Shown: positions 1-7,827 of the stretch, one piece after another
Position numbering within the stretch: the stretch's first letter is position 1
Layout: the number at the start of each line of letters is the position of its first letter
Assembly: GCA_964441445.1 (NCBI GenBank)
Contig: CAYTYO010000002.1
Span: 1-48,382, forward strand
Direction: 5' to 3'
Source of the DNA: XYB1-FULL-44-23 sp964441445
GTDB taxonomy: Bacteria > Patescibacteriota > Microgenomatia > CAZETR01 > Amesbacteraceae
Length of the DNA: 48,382 bases
The notes under the pieces: generated by a model
Told to the model about the DNA's origin: nothing
What the model saw: the letters and a program-made list of their open reading frames with translations, nothing else
The model's database searches: none
Program-made: the position numbers and the translations under genes

Positions 1-77
1 GATAAACGTCGATAAATAGACATTTTCACAAATAATTGTTTTCACATCGGCAGGGGAGAGGGGACTATCAAAAATAA

Positions 78-1046
78 TTAGTCTTTAACTGGGTGAAATT
101 TATGGTGTGTTTCTTCAGCAAACTTATCTGAAGCATGTACATACCTTGTTGTCGTATCAAGCGATTCGTGACCTAAAAGCACCTGAATAGCTGCCGGATT
201 TGCACCGGACTCGGCTAAGTAAGTCGCAAATCCATGTCGCAAACTGTGTGCTGATGTGGGCACATTTATTCTTAATTTCTCCCGATAATACTTAATTTTT
301 GCCTGTAAGTAGTTTGTGGATATCCTTCGGGTTATTTTCCCCCCGTTCAAGCCTCTTTGCGGCACAAACATTGCCGGAGCGGCATCTTGCCGCATAGCTA
401 AATATTTCTCCAGCCAGCGTACCGCCCGCTCAGTCAGATATACAAACCGTTCCTTTTTACCTTTACCGCGTATAAACAGTCTTCCGGAACCATCCAGCTG
501 GGTTTTATTCAAAGATACCAGTTCCGAGATACGCATTCCTGTCGACAAAAGCACTTCCAACATTACCCGGTTTCGCAGTCCGATAATTTCATCTTTCTCC
601 AAACGTTGCGGAGACTCCACTAACTTAACCAATTCTGAAAGTTCAGCGACTTGCTTAGTTTTTTTGGGTGCCTTAACCATCTTGATCGCGTCAGGAGGTA
701 ACGGCACCTTCTGGTCTATATCGATAAGATACCTTAAATATGTCCGAATGGACGACAAACACCTATTTACTGAGCCTGGCTCGAGGCTATGAGGCGCTGT
801 AAGGCGCGTAAACGGCTGTTTCCGGTCTCTGCTGACCAACCATGCCTTAAACCGGTTAAACATCTGCTTATTAAGGTCCTTGTAGTGCAGTTTTTCATCA
901 TCCAGGAAATTTATAAGATACACCAAATCCCGTTCATAATTGTATAAAGTTTCTTCGGCATAATTTTGGGTCTTCAGATATAGAAGGAAGTCGTCAAAGT
1001 AGGGTAAAGCCGGTTTCTTATGTGGGGCAGGTGTACTTGTAGGCAT
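78..1046 (-). CDS. Tyrosine recombinase (XerC/XerD/XerA family)
   Basis: A site-specific DNA recombinase of the phage integrase family, the class that resolves chromosome dimers at dif or moves integrated elements. The N-terminal SAM-like core-binding domain (about residues 15-105) is followed by the catalytic domain. Visible catalytic motifs are STGMRISEL (first Arg), HSLRHGFATYL (His-x-x-Arg), LLGHESLDTTTRY (second His, Tyr nucleophile). At about 322 residues it has normal Xer length. The ATG at 1046 is preferred over the GTG one codon upstream because a TACAAT -10 box ends 7 nt before it. No transposase, integron cassette or phage genes adjoin it, so a housekeeping Xer role is the simplest reading. 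XerC and XerD cannot be told apart from this sequence alone. Confidence 0.93.
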   Translation of the reverse strand: MPTSTPAPHKKPALPYFDDFLLYLKTQNYAEETLYNYERDLVYLINFLDDEKLHYKDLNKQMFNRFKAWLVSRDRKQPFTRLTAPHSLEPGSVNRCLSSIRTYLRYLIDIDQKVPLPPDAIKMVKAPKKTKQVAELSELVKLVESPQRLEKDEIIGLRNRVMLEVLLSTGMRISELVSLNKTQLDGSGRLFIRGKGKKERFVYLTERAVRWLEKYLAMRQDAAPAMFVPQRGLNGGKITRRISTNYLQAKIKYYREKLRINVPTSAHSLRHGFATYLAESGANPAAIQVLLGHESLDTTTRYVHASDKFAEETHHKFHPVKD

Positions 1047-1053
1047 CACACTT

Positions 1054-1072
1054 ATTGTAAATCAATATTGAT
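1054..1072 (-). promoter_or_regulatory. Recombinase promoter with overlapping palindrome
   Basis: On the minus strand a -10 hexamer TACAAT occupies 1059-1054 and predicts transcription starting about 1 nt before the ATG at 1046. Just upstream, 1061-1072 reads ATCAATATTGAT, a perfect 12-nt palindrome in the -35/-10 spacer. That position suits an operator for repression, possibly autoregulation. The -35 element is poor. Confidence 0.4.
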
Positions 1073-1299
1073 AAGACACCAGGTCTTCTCCATACGTAGT
1101 AAACCGAGTGTTAGAGATATTATACTCAGTTATTTAAATATGTAAATACCTGGTATGTAACCCAACGGGGAAGGGTCCGTAAACCGTCTCCACCATTTTG
1201 GTACAACATGTTAATTAATTCGTCATTGTTTTGTACTCTTCTCCTCCTCCTTATACTTATATTTGAGGCAATAGCACCAGTCCTCCGAGGACTTAGCAC

Positions 1300-1308
1300 T
1301 TATCCACA
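1300..1308 (+). promoter_or_regulatory. DnaA-box-like 9-mer
   Basis: TTATCCACA matches the classical DnaA-box consensus exactly. It lies 6 nt downstream of a perfect 7-1-7 dyad in the only long non-coding gap of the window. A single 9-mer can occur by chance, and dnaA/dnaN are not nearby. Confidence 0.3.
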
Positions 1309-1506
1309 TCTCCTGATATCTTGTAGTGTAAACATTTATGTATCAAACTATATCATTTGAGGCTATACATCGCGATATTCTTAGTCCTATAAAGTGTAAA
1401 TTCGTGAAAACTACTCCTCTACCCGTGTGAAAACATATCCTATAATTAATTGCGTAAGGTTTGTCCTCACTCCTCCACTCTTATACTACTGACAAAGAAA
1501 TGACTT

Positions 1507-1740
1507 CTAGTGATTTGTCCAATCATCAGAATAATCCGGCCATTTAGAAGTATCGGGGCTACTGGATCCTCCATTATTTCCTCCTGCTCCCGCCCCCTTC
1601 GTTCGTGGAGTATCCTGGACCCAAACTTTTCTTTCTTTTATGTTTCCGCCACCATCAACATATCGTTCCGTTTCCCAATGCCCATATCCCCCTTCCTGGT
1701 TGTTCCATACACGAGGACCACTCAAATCTTCTGTAGCCAT
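1507..1740 (-). CDS. Small hydrophilic protein, unknown
   Basis: A 77-residue, Gly/Asp/Trp-rich soluble protein of no recognised family. The N-terminal half has an aromatic pattern (WNNQEGGYGHWETERYVDGG) that could form a small beta-sheet, and the C-terminal third is a low-complexity Gly/Asn/Ser/Asp tail. It has no signal peptide or membrane segment. It starts 15 nt after the upstream membrane-protein gene and is probably co-transcribed with it. The opposite-strand reading frames here have no better coding character. Confidence 0.5.
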   Translation of the reverse strand: MATEDLSGPRVWNNQEGGYGHWETERYVDGGGNIKERKVWVQDTPRTKGAGAGGNNGGSSSPDTSKWPDYSDDWTNH

Positions 1741-1755
1741 ACCAGCATTATACGC

Positions 1756-2526
1756 TTACACTCCCCACCCAACCGTAGCTAACATTGTGATTGTCACGGC
1801 TATTCCTACAGTCACGTACTCCCCTACAGTCCGGCCAAATAACCGATCCGCAAACTGATGTTGGGCAATTCCTAAAAACGCATACAGTACCGTCGACAAA
1901 AATAATGACGACACTGAAATACTCACCGGTAAGAATGTAATCGACATGGCAATTATTCCCATAAATATGGCCATCCACACACTGTAGCTTGCTACCCTGG
2001 AAGAAATTTTCGGCAACAACTCCACCGACCATAGAGCTGGCAGTAATAACAAAAAACTAGCTATCGCAACCGACAAACCGATAAATGGGAAAAACATCCG
2101 AAACGAAAAGATTGTATCGAACAGAAAAAAACCCGTAACCAGACACATTACAAATCCTACTGCCGAAGCTGCCCTAAACAAGGCAATTGTCCGGATTGCC
2201 GCTACTGAGAAGATATTCGCAGTCAGCAGTAACGCATACTGCCCGACAGCAAAAACCAGAGCAATTACCAGCCTTGCCCACCAGGCTGCGGGCAAGAGAA
2301 TATAAAACATGCCCACTGCAATCGTAAACAAAACCGAAGGCAATATCGAAGTCACCCACTCGATTCCGTTTAATCCCTCTTTTAGAGCCCAGCCCGAGAA
2401 CAGCCACGAAGCCAAGCCTAAACCACCAATCAAAATATATCGAATTTCCAAAGGCAACGACTGTACTCCGACAAGTCCGATTGACAAAAGCAAAGCTGAT
2501 AAGACCATTTTCTGCCTTTTTCTCAT
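1756..2526 (-). CDS. Polytopic membrane protein, unknown
   Basis: A 256-residue integral membrane protein with about seven or eight hydrophobic segments covering nearly the whole chain and only short polar loops. A basic N-terminus (MRKRQK) suggests a cytoplasmic start. I see no charged or His/Cys residues in the membrane that would point to a transporter, protease or redox protein, and no family is recognised. It follows yebC in the same direction with a 12-nt gap and precedes the 77-residue hydrophilic protein, so the three probably share a transcript. Confidence 0.7.
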   Translation of the reverse strand: MRKRQKMVLSALLLSIGLVGVQSLPLEIRYILIGGLGLASWLFSGWALKEGLNGIEWVTSILPSVLFTIAVGMFYILLPAAWWARLVIALVFAVGQYALLLTANIFSVAAIRTIALFRAASAVGFVMCLVTGFFLFDTIFSFRMFFPFIGLSVAIASFLLLLPALWSVELLPKISSRVASYSVWMAIFMGIIAMSITFLPVSISVSSLFLSTVLYAFLGIAQHQFADRLFGRTVGEYVTVGIAVTITMLATVGWGV

Positions 2527-2538
2527 AATATATTCAAC

Positions 2539-3273
2539 TTAAAGCGCTCCTCCATAATTAGTCCACACCTTCGAAATATCATCTAACTCCTCCAAGTTTT
2601 CCAACGCCGCTTCAATCCCCCCTCTCACTCCTGCATCAGCCACTTCGACAGTGGTCTCAGGCTTCATCACAATCTCCGCGGATACCACTACAAATCCTCC
2701 CGCTTCTAGTTTATTTTTTACCTCATATGTCGCGTCTTTAGCGCAGTATACAGCCAATTTATCCCCATCCAGCTCTAAATCACTAGCCCCGGCATCGATG
2801 GCTACCAGTTCCGCTTCATCACCATCCTTGCCGTTGAGGTCAATCCAAATCTCGCCCTCATGTGCAAACATGTGAGCCACCGCACCGGATCTGGCTAATG
2901 TCCCTCCGGCTTTCTCCAATACCAGCCTTACCTGTTGAGCAGTTCTTGCCCGATTATCGGTAATGCCCTCCATCACCACAGCACAACCTTCCGGTAAAAA
3001 TCCTTCGTATACTACTTCTTCTAAGTTTGAACCTGATCCTGACCCCGTCCCCTTCTCTATTGCCCTGGCAATATTTTCCTTCGGCATATTGTATTGCCGG
3101 GCCTTATCCACAGCCAATCTCAATTTAAAATTCTTCTCCGGATCAGTTATTCCCCCGCCCTGCTTCACTGCCATCGTAATATTCATTGCCAGTTTAGTAA
3201 ACGCCGCCCCTTTTTTGGCGTCTTTTATTCCTTTAGCACGATGAATTGTGGCCCATTTAGAATGCCCGGACAT
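2539..3273 (-). CDS. yebC: YebC/PmpR family protein
   Basis: A widely conserved cytoplasmic protein of the YebC/PmpR/TACO1 family, known as DNA-binding regulators and, in more recent work, as factors helping ribosomes through difficult peptide stretches. The start is fixed by the family N-terminus MSGHSKWATIHRAKG, so the upstream in-frame codons to 3327 are not used. Also typical are KGAAFTKLAMNITMAVKQGG, the NMPKENIARAIEKG segment and the acidic DDISKVWTNY end. The 244-residue length is normal. A putative promoter (ATGTCA at 3313-3308, TAAAAT at 3290-3285) would give a leader of about 5 nt. Confidence 0.96.
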   Translation of the reverse strand: MSGHSKWATIHRAKGIKDAKKGAAFTKLAMNITMAVKQGGGITDPEKNFKLRLAVDKARQYNMPKENIARAIEKGTGSGSGSNLEEVVYEGFLPEGCAVVMEGITDNRARTAQQVRLVLEKAGGTLARSGAVAHMFAHEGEIWIDLNGKDGDEAELVAIDAGASDLELDGDKLAVYCAKDATYEVKNKLEAGGFVVVSAEIVMKPETTVEVADAGVRGGIEAALENLEELDDISKVWTNYGGAL

Positions 3274-3284
3274 GTTTTCAAAAG

Positions 3285-3334
3285 ATTTTACTCTATATCT
3301 CTGCAGTTGACATCCTCTTGACAACATTTATACT
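3285..3334. promoter_or_regulatory. Divergent promoters with overlapping -35 boxes
   Basis: Rightward: TTGACA 3307-3312, 16-nt spacer, TATACT 3329-3334, predicted start about 3341 for the ATG at 3345. Leftward: ATGTCA 3313-3308, 17-nt spacer, TAAAAT 3290-3285, predicted start about 3278 for yebC at 3273. The two -35 boxes share five base pairs, so the polymerases should compete. A second TTGACA at 3318-3323 is too near the -10 box to serve rightward. Confidence 0.6.
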
Positions 3335-3344
3335 CAACACCTGT

Positions 3345-4151
3345 ATGACAACCAATCCCGCAGACATTGCTAATACAGCGATAGACGCCGCTCTCAAACA
3401 CGACTGGAAAAAGGCCGCCAGCCTCAACCTTCAGCTGCTTAGAATCAATTCCAAAGACACCGATGCGTTAAATAGACTTGGAAAAGCCTACCTTCAACAG
3501 GGCCTGAAAACAAAATCCGAAGAAACATACAAAAAAACCTTAAAAATAGACAAATTTAATTCAATTGCCACCAAGGCTCTGGAACTTATCAAAACCTACA
3601 AAGTTGAACGTGGTGTCGCTCCCATCATCCCCACGTCCGCCTCTCCCATGTTTTTAGAAGAACCGGGCACGACCAAAAACGTTAACCTCGCCCGTATTGG
3701 TGACGTTCATGTTCTTTCCCGCCTTCAACCTGGCGACGAAGTTTTTTTGGCTCCGCGCGAGCATTGTGTTGCGGTAATTAATTCTCACCAGGAAAACATC
3801 GGCCGGCTTCCAGACGACTTGGCCTCAAGACTGCTTCCTTTTCTCAAAGCCGGCAACACCTACCAAGCCTGGGTAAAATCGGTTGATATTCACTCCACAA
3901 ATCACATCAAACAAGGTGTCCGTATTTTTATCCGTGAACTTCAGCGAGCCCGAAAATTTAGCCACATCGCTTCCTTCCCTTCCACCGAAAAACTTACCTA
4001 TGCTGCCTTTACTCCTCCGGAACTTGTTCACACTGAAAAACCCGATATTTCAACCCCGGAAGAGGACAATGAAAGCTTTAGCCCCTCAGACGACTCTTTT
4101 GACGAATCCGAACAGGAAAAACTTTCCCCTGTGCCTCAGGACAACGATTAA
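3345..4151 (+). CDS. TPR-repeat protein with acidic tail
   Basis: A soluble 268-residue protein. Residues about 5-85 form two or three tetratricopeptide-like helical pairs (KAASLNLQLLRINSKDTDALNRL, then AYLQQGLKTKSEETYKKTL), a scaffold for protein contacts. The middle (about 105-190) is a mixed domain rich in Leu/Val that I do not recognise, and the last about 45 residues are highly acidic and probably disordered. The ATG at 3345 is chosen over the TTG at 3318 because the TTG overlaps the promoter. Its stop shares the tetranucleotide TTAA with the stop of the convergent gene at 4148. Confidence 0.75.
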   Translation: MTTNPADIANTAIDAALKHDWKKAASLNLQLLRINSKDTDALNRLGKAYLQQGLKTKSEETYKKTLKIDKFNSIATKALELIKTYKVERGVAPIIPTSASPMFLEEPGTTKNVNLARIGDVHVLSRLQPGDEVFLAPREHCVAVINSHQENIGRLPDDLASRLLPFLKAGNTYQAWVKSVDIHSTNHIKQGVRIFIRELQRARKFSHIASFPSTEKLTYAAFTPPELVHTEKPDISTPEEDNESFSPSDDSFDESEQEKLSPVPQDND

Positions 4152-4975
4152 TCTCCCCAACTTTCAAATTTTTTCCCGACAATCAATTTCAATTCGTTGG
4201 TATCCAGGTTATCCGCTGTAGCAAATTCGCAACTGAAATTATTTTGCAGCCAAGTTAGCCCCAAACTTTCTTTCTGTTCCAGCCTCCCCTCCACCCGACA
4301 ACTTTGCGGCGTATCAGCTCCTTGTGCCAAGGCAATAACTTTATACCCGGCAGCCTCGGCAATGCGTGCCACTTTAGCCCCCAAGCCTGAAACGCTTGTA
4401 GTATTAATTACTGATAATTTCCATCCCTCAGCCGCAATTGCCGAGGAAAAAAATATCTCCTCAGCCTTTTGTTTCCAAGCCGAAGATAAGTGAAAAACAT
4501 TTAGTCCGTCCGGTGCCACCTTTTGTGTTAGCCAAACTGAACCTGCCATTTTTACCTCCTTAGTTTCTTTTCCCCATTGCAGTGTCATCCAACTTAAAGT
4601 ATCCCAAAATCCCATATGTCCGCTCACTCCTGTCAGTCCCACTCCCAAAAAAGCCGACACCGAATCTGCCGCCCAGTCCACCCCATACTTTTTTGCAAGC
4701 TCCGGCATAGCCCTGGCCGCCCATACCCCCTTACCAATGGTTGATACTTCTAAATCATCCGGCACCACAAGTTTTAAAATTTGAGTATCACCTCGCTCCA
4801 TTGTCCAGATCACCACCGGATTTGCTAATTCAAGCACTGTAAATCTGCTTCTGCCGTCCCAACTTCTTTTTACAAAACCAGACCACAGCTCCACCGCACC
4901 CGCGGCTGCAGCCAGCACTACCACTCCCAAGACAATTGCCGCCAAACCCATCCGTGACTGCTTTCTCATAGCCAC
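4148..4975 (-). CDS. Membrane-anchored LytR_C domain protein
   Basis: A 275-residue protein with one N-terminal membrane anchor (about residues 9-30) and an extracytoplasmic body. The C-terminal part (about 185-270) resembles the LytR_C domain that follows LytR-CpsA-Psr catalytic domains: LSVINTTSVSGLGAKVARIAEAAGYKV, with a VxNxT start, a glycine turn and an ELKLIVGK strand at the end. The middle part is unassigned and has no LCP catalytic domain. The start overlaps the upstream antiporter gene by 10 nt, so the two are translationally linked. A cell-envelope role is inferred from the domain only. A second LytR_C protein lies at 34684-35382. Confidence 0.7.
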   Translation of the reverse strand: MAMRKQSRMGLAAIVLGVVVLAAAAGAVELWSGFVKRSWDGRSRFTVLELANPVVIWTMERGDTQILKLVVPDDLEVSTIGKGVWAARAMPELAKKYGVDWAADSVSAFLGVGLTGVSGHMGFWDTLSWMTLQWGKETKEVKMAGSVWLTQKVAPDGLNVFHLSSAWKQKAEEIFFSSAIAAEGWKLSVINTTSVSGLGAKVARIAEAAGYKVIALAQGADTPQSCRVEGRLEQKESLGLTWLQNNFSCEFATADNLDTNELKLIVGKKFESWGD

Positions 4976-6675
4976 CCGGTCCCAATCCCGCCCGACCGTC
5001 TTTTCTTTACCAGATAATCCTTTAGTTTGTCACCAGCTCCGTAGTGTTCAATCATGTGGCTCAACAAATCTCCTCCTAAACTGTGTGGCACCAACACATA
5101 GTCAGCTCCCAATTCATACAACCTGTCTGCATCAATTTGATCGCTGGCGGTTACCACGACCAAGCCGGCCGTTTTGTTCTTTGTATTTTTACGTAAACTA
5201 TTCAGACCTTTCAATAAATGTATATTGTCGGTTAAGTCGGGCACGGTCGAAATTATTATCGCTGCTTCATGTACGCCCAAATTGTCATATAGTTCATGAT
5301 CCGACATATCCCCATAAACAGCATTTGCTCCTTCCTGTTTTAACCGTTCAACTACTTCCGGATTGAAATCTACCACCACTACATCAGAGATTATTTTTTC
5401 TAAAGCCGGCCGAATCCGGCTCCCCACTCGGTTATGTCCGAACAATATCGCGTGACCGATGTACTTTTTCAAAACTGATATTCGGTCTCTCCCCACACCT
5501 TTTCTTTCAAAGAAACCTATTTTCCCGCGGATTGCGTCGTATAGTCTGTTAGCGTGCAGGATCATGTAAGTAGACCCTGACATCGTCACTAAGGCAACTA
5601 TAGTCATCATGGATACAATGCTTCGGTCAATCTGCCCCAGCGCCGCGGCATTGGCTAAAATTATTAATGAAAATTCCGATATCTGAGCAACAGCCATACT
5701 GGCCAAAAAATATGTCCTTCGCCCAAATCCTAAAGCACCTAAAATCGCCATAACTATCAGCGGATTTCCGATCAGTACATAGGCTGAAAACAACACTATC
5801 GGCCCGACCAATGCTGCTACACTTCCCCAATGAAAGCTCGCCCCGAGGTACACGAAAAACCAGGTCAGAAAAAAATCTCTCAGCGGCCTGACCCTGGCCA
5901 TTATTTGTGCCTGCTCTGCCACATTCGCCAGGGCTAACCCGGCGAGTAAACCCCCGATTTCAGCTGAAAACCCAATACGTGAGCTGGAAACTACTGCCGC
6001 CACACACAAACACCACCCGAGCGAGGTAATGAATAATAACTCTGAGGATTTAGCTAACTGGTCAACCAGCCTGGACATCACTTTCCCAGATAATGCCACA
6101 GCCAGCATTACCATAACTGTTCCTTTAACCAACACCCACCCTAAATCCACAATATTCACTCCCTCCGTTGCCATTCCGGACAGCACTACCAAAAGTCCCA
6201 CCGCCACAAAATCCTGCACTAATAAATAGCCAATCGCGATTTTTCCCGGCAGACTTTGCAGATCGCCCTTTTCCGACAAAAGTTTAACCATCATAATGGT
6301 ACTACCGAAAGTTAAACCTACTCCGATGTATATTGAGGTCAACTGATTAAATCCCAACCATTGGGCCAACCCAAAACCCAAAATTGAAGTCACGACAATC
6401 TGCCCGATACCGGTTATCGTCGCCACCCTACCCATCTTTTTCAGCTCCGACAGTGGCAATTCCAGCCCGGTAAGAAACAGCAATAGGGTCACTCCCAGCT
6501 TCCCCATCACCGCTACCATCCCCTCAATTGGCCCCAAAAATGCACTTCCGAATATCGACAACACCATCCCCGAAACAATATATCCGATTAAAGGCGGCTG
6601 CCGCAAAACCCGGGCAGCCATTCCGCCCACGGCCGCCAAACCCATTATTAAAGCTAATTGGGCAAATACATCCAT
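4966..6675 (-). CDS. Kef-type cation:proton antiporter with TrkA-N domain
   Basis: A 569-residue monovalent-cation antiporter of the CPA2 (KefB/KefC-like) family, exchanging K+ or Na+ for H+ across the cytoplasmic membrane. Residues about 1-375 hold some twelve hydrophobic helices with family features (LLLFLTGLELPLSELKK, GFGLAQWLGF, VQDFVAVGLLVVLSG, SAEIGGLLAGLAL). Residues about 405-550 form a TrkA-N/RCK Rossmann domain beginning AILFGHNRVGSRI, with acidic VVVDFNPE at the end of the second strand as expected for nucleotide binding. It lies in the leftward run between the pseudouridine synthase and the LytR_C gene. Confidence 0.93.
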   Translation of the reverse strand: MDVFAQLALIMGLAAVGGMAARVLRQPPLIGYIVSGMVLSIFGSAFLGPIEGMVAVMGKLGVTLLLFLTGLELPLSELKKMGRVATITGIGQIVVTSILGFGLAQWLGFNQLTSIYIGVGLTFGSTIMMVKLLSEKGDLQSLPGKIAIGYLLVQDFVAVGLLVVLSGMATEGVNIVDLGWVLVKGTVMVMLAVALSGKVMSRLVDQLAKSSELLFITSLGWCLCVAAVVSSSRIGFSAEIGGLLAGLALANVAEQAQIMARVRPLRDFFLTWFFVYLGASFHWGSVAALVGPIVLFSAYVLIGNPLIVMAILGALGFGRRTYFLASMAVAQISEFSLIILANAAALGQIDRSIVSMMTIVALVTMSGSTYMILHANRLYDAIRGKIGFFERKGVGRDRISVLKKYIGHAILFGHNRVGSRIRPALEKIISDVVVVDFNPEVVERLKQEGANAVYGDMSDHELYDNLGVHEAAIIISTVPDLTDNIHLLKGLNSLRKNTKNKTAGLVVVTASDQIDADRLYELGADYVLVPHSLGGDLLSHMIEHYGAGDKLKDYLVKKRRSGGIGTGWL

Positions 6676-6696
6676 AACCGACTTAAAGTCTACCTA

Positions 6697-7407
6697 CTAG
6701 TGTATCAGTTTTTGACTAACTTCTTCCAGCTCCCGGGGTAATTTTGTCTCACATGTCATCTCGCTTCCGCTCATCGGATGCATAAAACGTATCACTTGAG
6801 CGTGTAGAAACATCCTCGGACACCAGGTCCGGTCAGCCGCCAATATTTTCCGTCCGGTATATAACACATCTCCCACAATCGGATGCCCTAAATGCTTTAA
6901 ATGCACCCGCAGCTGATGTGTCCGTCCTGTCATTGGGAAAAGCCGCACTAAAGTTAGTCTTTCCGGCCCGCTATACTCGTCTTCCACCCTCCATTCCGTT
7001 ATAGCCGCCTTCCCGGGCGTTCCACCCACAGTAAACTTCCCCCAGGACTTAGGATGGCGCATGATCGGCTCACTTATTATTCCGGTTTTTTCTCTAAGTA
7101 TTCCGTGCACCAATGCCAAATACTCTTTTTTTACTTTCCGATCCATAAACTGTGACTTTAATATCTCATAAGCCGCAGCTGTTTTTGCAAGTATCATCAA
7201 CCCGCTGGTGTCCTTATCCAATCTGTGCACCACTCCCCCTTTTTGCCCGAACTCTAAATCCAGATTACTATTAATATCCGGGTTTCGTTTAACAAACCAA
7301 TCCTGCAGTGTTTGTTGTTGGCTGGTAACAGAATTATTCACCACCATTCCTGCCGGTTTATTTACAACCATCAACTCACCGTCCTCGTACACTATCTCAG
7401 GTTCCAT
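6697..7407 (-). CDS. RluA-family pseudouridine synthase
   Basis: Converts specific uridines in rRNA or tRNA to pseudouridine. The signature HRLDKDTSGLMILAK sits at about residues 61-75 with catalytic Asp64. Further family blocks are VVNKPAGMVV near the N-terminus, KEYLALVHG, and MTGRTHQLRVHLKHLGHPIVGD near the C-terminus. At 236 residues it lacks the N-terminal S4 domain of RluD and resembles short RluA/RluC-like forms, so the target site cannot be assigned. It is 18 nt downstream of the DksA-like gene in the same operon. Confidence 0.94.
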   Translation of the reverse strand: MEPEIVYEDGELMVVNKPAGMVVNNSVTSQQQTLQDWFVKRNPDINSNLDLEFGQKGGVVHRLDKDTSGLMILAKTAAAYEILKSQFMDRKVKKEYLALVHGILREKTGIISEPIMRHPKSWGKFTVGGTPGKAAITEWRVEDEYSGPERLTLVRLFPMTGRTHQLRVHLKHLGHPIVGDVLYTGRKILAADRTWCPRMFLHAQVIRFMHPMSGSEMTCETKLPRELEEVSQKLIH

Positions 7408-7425
7408 AAAACTTTGTTAAGGCGG

Positions 7426-7827
7426 TTATTTTTCCCTTTTTCGTTCGCACGAAACACAAATTGTCGTCTCCGGCATAATCATCAATCTGTCGGTATCAAT
7501 CATCTTTCCGCATTTTTCGCAAATACCGTATTTACCCAACTTTATGCGGGTCAAAGCTTTTTTAATCTGAATGGAGCTCTTGTCTACCAACTGTTTCAAA
7601 GCCGATACCTGCATGTGCCCGACCCTTTCCGCTGCATCCGCATCAATGGCCGCATTATCATCCAGCCTGGCCTTGTCCTCAAACGGGTCCTCCCGCGTCA
7701 GTTCCTTTTTCCGCTTCTCCAACCCGAATAATTTATTAGCCAAGTAATCCCGCACGGGTCTTAAGACCTCCATCGGATACTCAATTACATTGCTCTTTTG
7801 CTTATTTTCTTTCGCTACCTTTTTCAT
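7426..7827 (-). CDS. TraR/DksA-family zinc-finger protein
   Basis: A 133-residue protein with a helical, highly charged N-terminal half and a C-terminal Cys4 zinc finger (Cys103, Cys106, Cys124, Cys127; CEKCGKMI and CVSC). Proteins of this family enter the RNA polymerase secondary channel and modulate initiation, as DksA does with ppGpp. The upstream acidic stretch DDNAAIDADAAERV fits the coiled-coil tip region, but the exact DksA tip motif is not obvious. The ATG overlaps the stop of the upstream Lgt-like gene (ATGA), indicating coupled translation. Confidence 0.85.
   Translation of the reverse strand: MKKVAKENKQKSNVIEYPMEVLRPVRDYLANKLFGLEKRKKELTREDPFEDKARLDDNAAIDADAAERVGHMQVSALKQLVDKSSIQIKKALTRIKLGKYGICEKCGKMIDTDRLMIMPETTICVSCERKREK

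Larger units (their letters stand above)
1050..1506. other. 457-nt AT-rich non-coding region
   Basis: I see no convincing gene on either strand. It holds the recombinase promoter, a perfect 7-1-7 dyad (AGTCCTC-C-GAGGACT, 1279-1293), a perfect DnaA-box sequence TTATCCACA at 1300-1308, and two direct copies of ATTTGAGGC at 1261-1269 and 1355-1363. A TATAAT occurs at 1441-1446 on the plus strand without a plausible gene behind it. The combination is reminiscent of a regulatory or replication-related region, but with a single DnaA box it is not sufficient to call an origin. No tRNA or other known RNA was recognised. Confidence 0.5.

Noticed and set aside
1200..1220. A complete dif site beside the recombinase
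   Set aside because: Only the XerD-like half resembles dif; the XerC half and centre do not match.
1510..1858. Plus-strand open frames opposite the 77-residue and membrane-protein genes
   Set aside because: They are antisense to better frames, have Ser/Pro/Ile-rich composition typical of antisense reading, and no family features.
2539..3327. Longer yebC start at 3327
   Set aside because: The extra 18 residues are unlike the family and cover the divergent promoter region.
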